Shown: one piece after another, positions 62,469-64,000 of the stretch
Numbering within the stretch: position 1 is the stretch's first letter
Layout of the letters: each line of letters opens with the position of its first letter
Assembly: GCA_028683855.1 (NCBI GenBank)
Contig: JAQUHA010000022.1
Span: 1-64,000 of the forward strand
Direction: 5' to 3'
DNA length: 64,000 bases
Origin: Desulfuromonadaceae bacterium
GTDB lineage: Bacteria; Desulfobacterota; Desulfuromonadia; Geobacterales; Pseudopelobacteraceae
Position numbers and translations under genes: made by a program
The notes under the pieces: model-generated
Database searches by the model: none
Told to the model about the DNA's origin: nothing
What the model saw: the letters and a program-made list of their open reading frames with translations, nothing else

Positions 62469-64000
62469 ATGGCTAAAACTTTTACTGACAAATCGAGACG
62501 TAACGACCGTATTGCCGAAGTACTTATACGTATCGGCGGCATTATGGTCATAGTTTCTGTAATCTGGATCCTGGTGATGATTTCTCAGGTGGCACTACCG
62601 CTTTTCTACCCATCATCCGCCACTCTTGCTGCCACGGTAAAACTTCCGTCAGCGGGGTCAAACGTCAGAATATTGGCAGTCGGCTCTGAAGAGAAACGCC
62701 AGGGAGTTTTCTCGCTGGATGAGACTGGAACCTTCCGATTCTTCAAAGTTTCTGACGGCTCTATTTCAGCAGCAATCAAGGCACCGGGAATTCCAGCCGG
62801 AGCGACAAAGTTGGTTTCTGCCGAAAACAGAGGAAAATCCTCATACAACCTCCTCTGGGATAATGGAGCTGTTTCAGCTGTATCGGTGGATTTTTCATCT
62901 ACCATAAGCAACGACGGATTGATCAATCTGATTCAGAATGTATCCGAAAAGGGAGAACTTTCACTTCCACCGACAAACAGGACTCTTCAATCATTTGCCC
63001 GTTACGTCGAGAACAGAGGGACTGTTCGCGTAGACCATCTGACAGGGGACCACATCCGTGTCACCTGCCAACTTACAGAGACAGACTTCCTCGGGAATGA
63101 AACAAAGAGTACTGCGGTTTCAGAATACAGCGACCCTCTTCCCGGTTCTCTGACCGCACTCGCAGTAGATTCACAGGCACACTATCTCTACGGTGGCACA
63201 GACAATGGCATACTGCTCCGTTGGGATATTTCAGAACCTGGTGAGACTCGATTGCTGGACAACATTTCTGCCTCGGAAGGTCATGAAGCGATTACTTCAC
63301 TGGCGCTGGTTCTTGGTGACGTATCAATCGCCGTTGGCGATGCAAAGGGACGTATTTCTACATGGTTTCCGGTAAACGTCTCCGGCAGCGGCGCAGACAA
63401 GAGACTTACAAAAATTCATGTACTGCGACCCAACCCTGGTAAAGTTTCCTTTATACTCCCTTCACCACGGAGCAAAACAATATTTTCGAGTGACTCTGCG
63501 TCAATCCATGCTGATCACATGACCTCAGAACGCAACCTACTCACAATTAAATCCAGCGCACCTGTAATCAGAGCTTCAATTTCGCCAAAAGGCAATACGC
63601 TAACTTTACTGGACAATACTGACTCCATAACAGTATGGGATCTGAAGATTCAACACCCTGACATTTCGTTTGGAACACTATTCGGAAAAGTCTGGTATGA
63701 AGGGTACGACAAACCCGGATATTCGTGGCAATCATCTTCGGCAAATGACGATTACGAACCTAAAATGAGCCTTGTACCACTTGTATTCGGCACAATAAAA
63801 GCGACACTTTTCGCAATGTTATTTGCAGTACCGCTTGCTCTCCTCGCCGCTCTCTACACAAGCCAGTTCATGTCGCCTAAACTTAAAGGGAGGGTAAAGC
63901 CGGTCGTTGAAATAATGGCTGCTATTCCATCTGTAGTAATCGGTTTTCTGGCAGGATTATGGTTAGCTCCGCTTGTAGACAAAAGTGTGTTAACCATATT
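62469..64000 (+). CDS. pstC: Phosphate ABC transporter permease PstC with periplasmic insert (partial)
   Basis: About 510 residues are visible, open at the window end. TM1 lies near 20-45. A roughly 390-residue insert then contains propeller-like repeats (LYGGTDNGILLRWDIS, AVGDAKGRISTWFP, LDNTDSITVWDLK). After it the permease core begins: FGTIKATLFAMLFAVPLAL and EIMAAIPSVVIGFL. Long PstC forms with such inserts are known in Pseudomonas and relatives. With PstA and PstB, beyond the window, it would import phosphate. Confidence 0.88.
   Translation, partial: MAKTFTDKSRRNDRIAEVLIRIGGIMVIVSVIWILVMISQVALPLFYPSSATLAATVKLPSAGSNVRILAVGSEEKRQGVFSLDETGTFRFFKVSDGSISAAIKAPGIPAGATKLVSAENRGKSSYNLLWDNGAVSAVSVDFSSTISNDGLINLIQNVSEKGELSLPPTNRTLQSFARYVENRGTVRVDHLTGDHIRVTCQLTETDFLGNETKSTAVSEYSDPLPGSLTALAVDSQAHYLYGGTDNGILLRWDISEPGETRLLDNISASEGHEAITSLALVLGDVSIAVGDAKGRISTWFPVNVSGSGADKRLTKIHVLRPNPGKVSFILPSPRSKTIFSSDSASIHADHMTSERNLLTIKSSAPVIRASISPKGNTLTLLDNTDSITVWDLKIQHPDISFGTLFGKVWYEGYDKPGYSWQSSSANDDYEPKMSLVPLVFGTIKATLFAMLFAVPLALLAALYTSQFMSPKLKGRVKPVVEIMAAIPSVVIGFLAGLWLAPLVDKSVLTI

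Overview
The window looks like a chromosomal segment of a low-to-moderate-GC member of the Geobacterales/Desulfuromonadales (Geobacter relatives). The reasons are very large c-type cytochromes rich in CxxCH and CX4CH motifs, a GEMM-type riboswitch in front of a cytochrome operon, a T-box leader in front of leuA, an octaheme ammonia-forming nitrite reductase, NtrBC-like and other sigma-54 regulators, and a PstC permease with a large periplasmic insert. This placement comes from gene content only; no 16S rRNA or tRNA gene is visible.

Layout. 1-5.1 kb is an accessory stretch: a membrane-linked PAS/exonuclease protein, a junction joining a 3' fragment of an MFS transporter gene to a 3' fragment of a DUF4130-type gene, a Phd/RelE-type toxin-antitoxin pair with an inverted-repeat operator, a NucS/DUF91-like nuclease, a DUF4160-DUF2442 pair, and two strong hairpins. 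5.1-9.3 kb is an RND efflux adaptor and pump. 9.3-35.9 kb is mostly housekeeping and stress genes: tag, a TauE-like permease, a ThiF/MoeB-like enzyme, an RluD-like synthase, an HtrA protease, recO, Hsp20, TatA/B, Dus, an NtrB/NtrC-like pair, a YhaM-like HD nuclease, an RhlE-like helicase, groESL behind a promoter and perfect CIRCE, a radical SAM protein, a polysaccharide deacetylase, the octaheme nitrite reductase, a Bcp peroxiredoxin, a ferritin-like protein and an Nramp transporter. 33.3-39.2 kb holds an MBL hydrolase, a large protein of unknown function, a small FlgM-like protein and a GAF/sigma-54 activator, all on the plus strand.

39.8-54.0 kb is the most striking region. It is one minus-strand transcription unit encoding a beta-barrel porin, a 5-heme lipoprotein, a 12-heme lipoprotein, an NHL/dockerin-like protein, a beta-rich lipoprotein and three giant cytochromes with about 20, 27 and 17 heme motifs, roughly 81 in all. 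It looks like an outer-membrane electron conduit of the porin-cytochrome/Ext type plus surface cytochromes. Its leader carries a GEMM-I riboswitch with A at the position equivalent to G20 of the Vc2 aptamer, the mark of the 3',3'-cGAMP-responsive GEMM-Ib subclass. An intrinsic terminator shares the 3' part of the aptamer, so ligand binding should switch the operon on.

54-58.7 kb carries leuA with a T-box leader (apparent CUC leucine specifier), a 2-Cys peroxiredoxin, a small Rieske protein, a soluble PAS-chemoreceptor and a small Cys-containing protein. 58.8-64 kb is the start of a phosphate regulon, phoB-phoR-pstS-pstC (pstC runs off the window). phoB and pstS each have an 11-bp-spaced Pho-box direct repeat and a -10-like element at the same offset.
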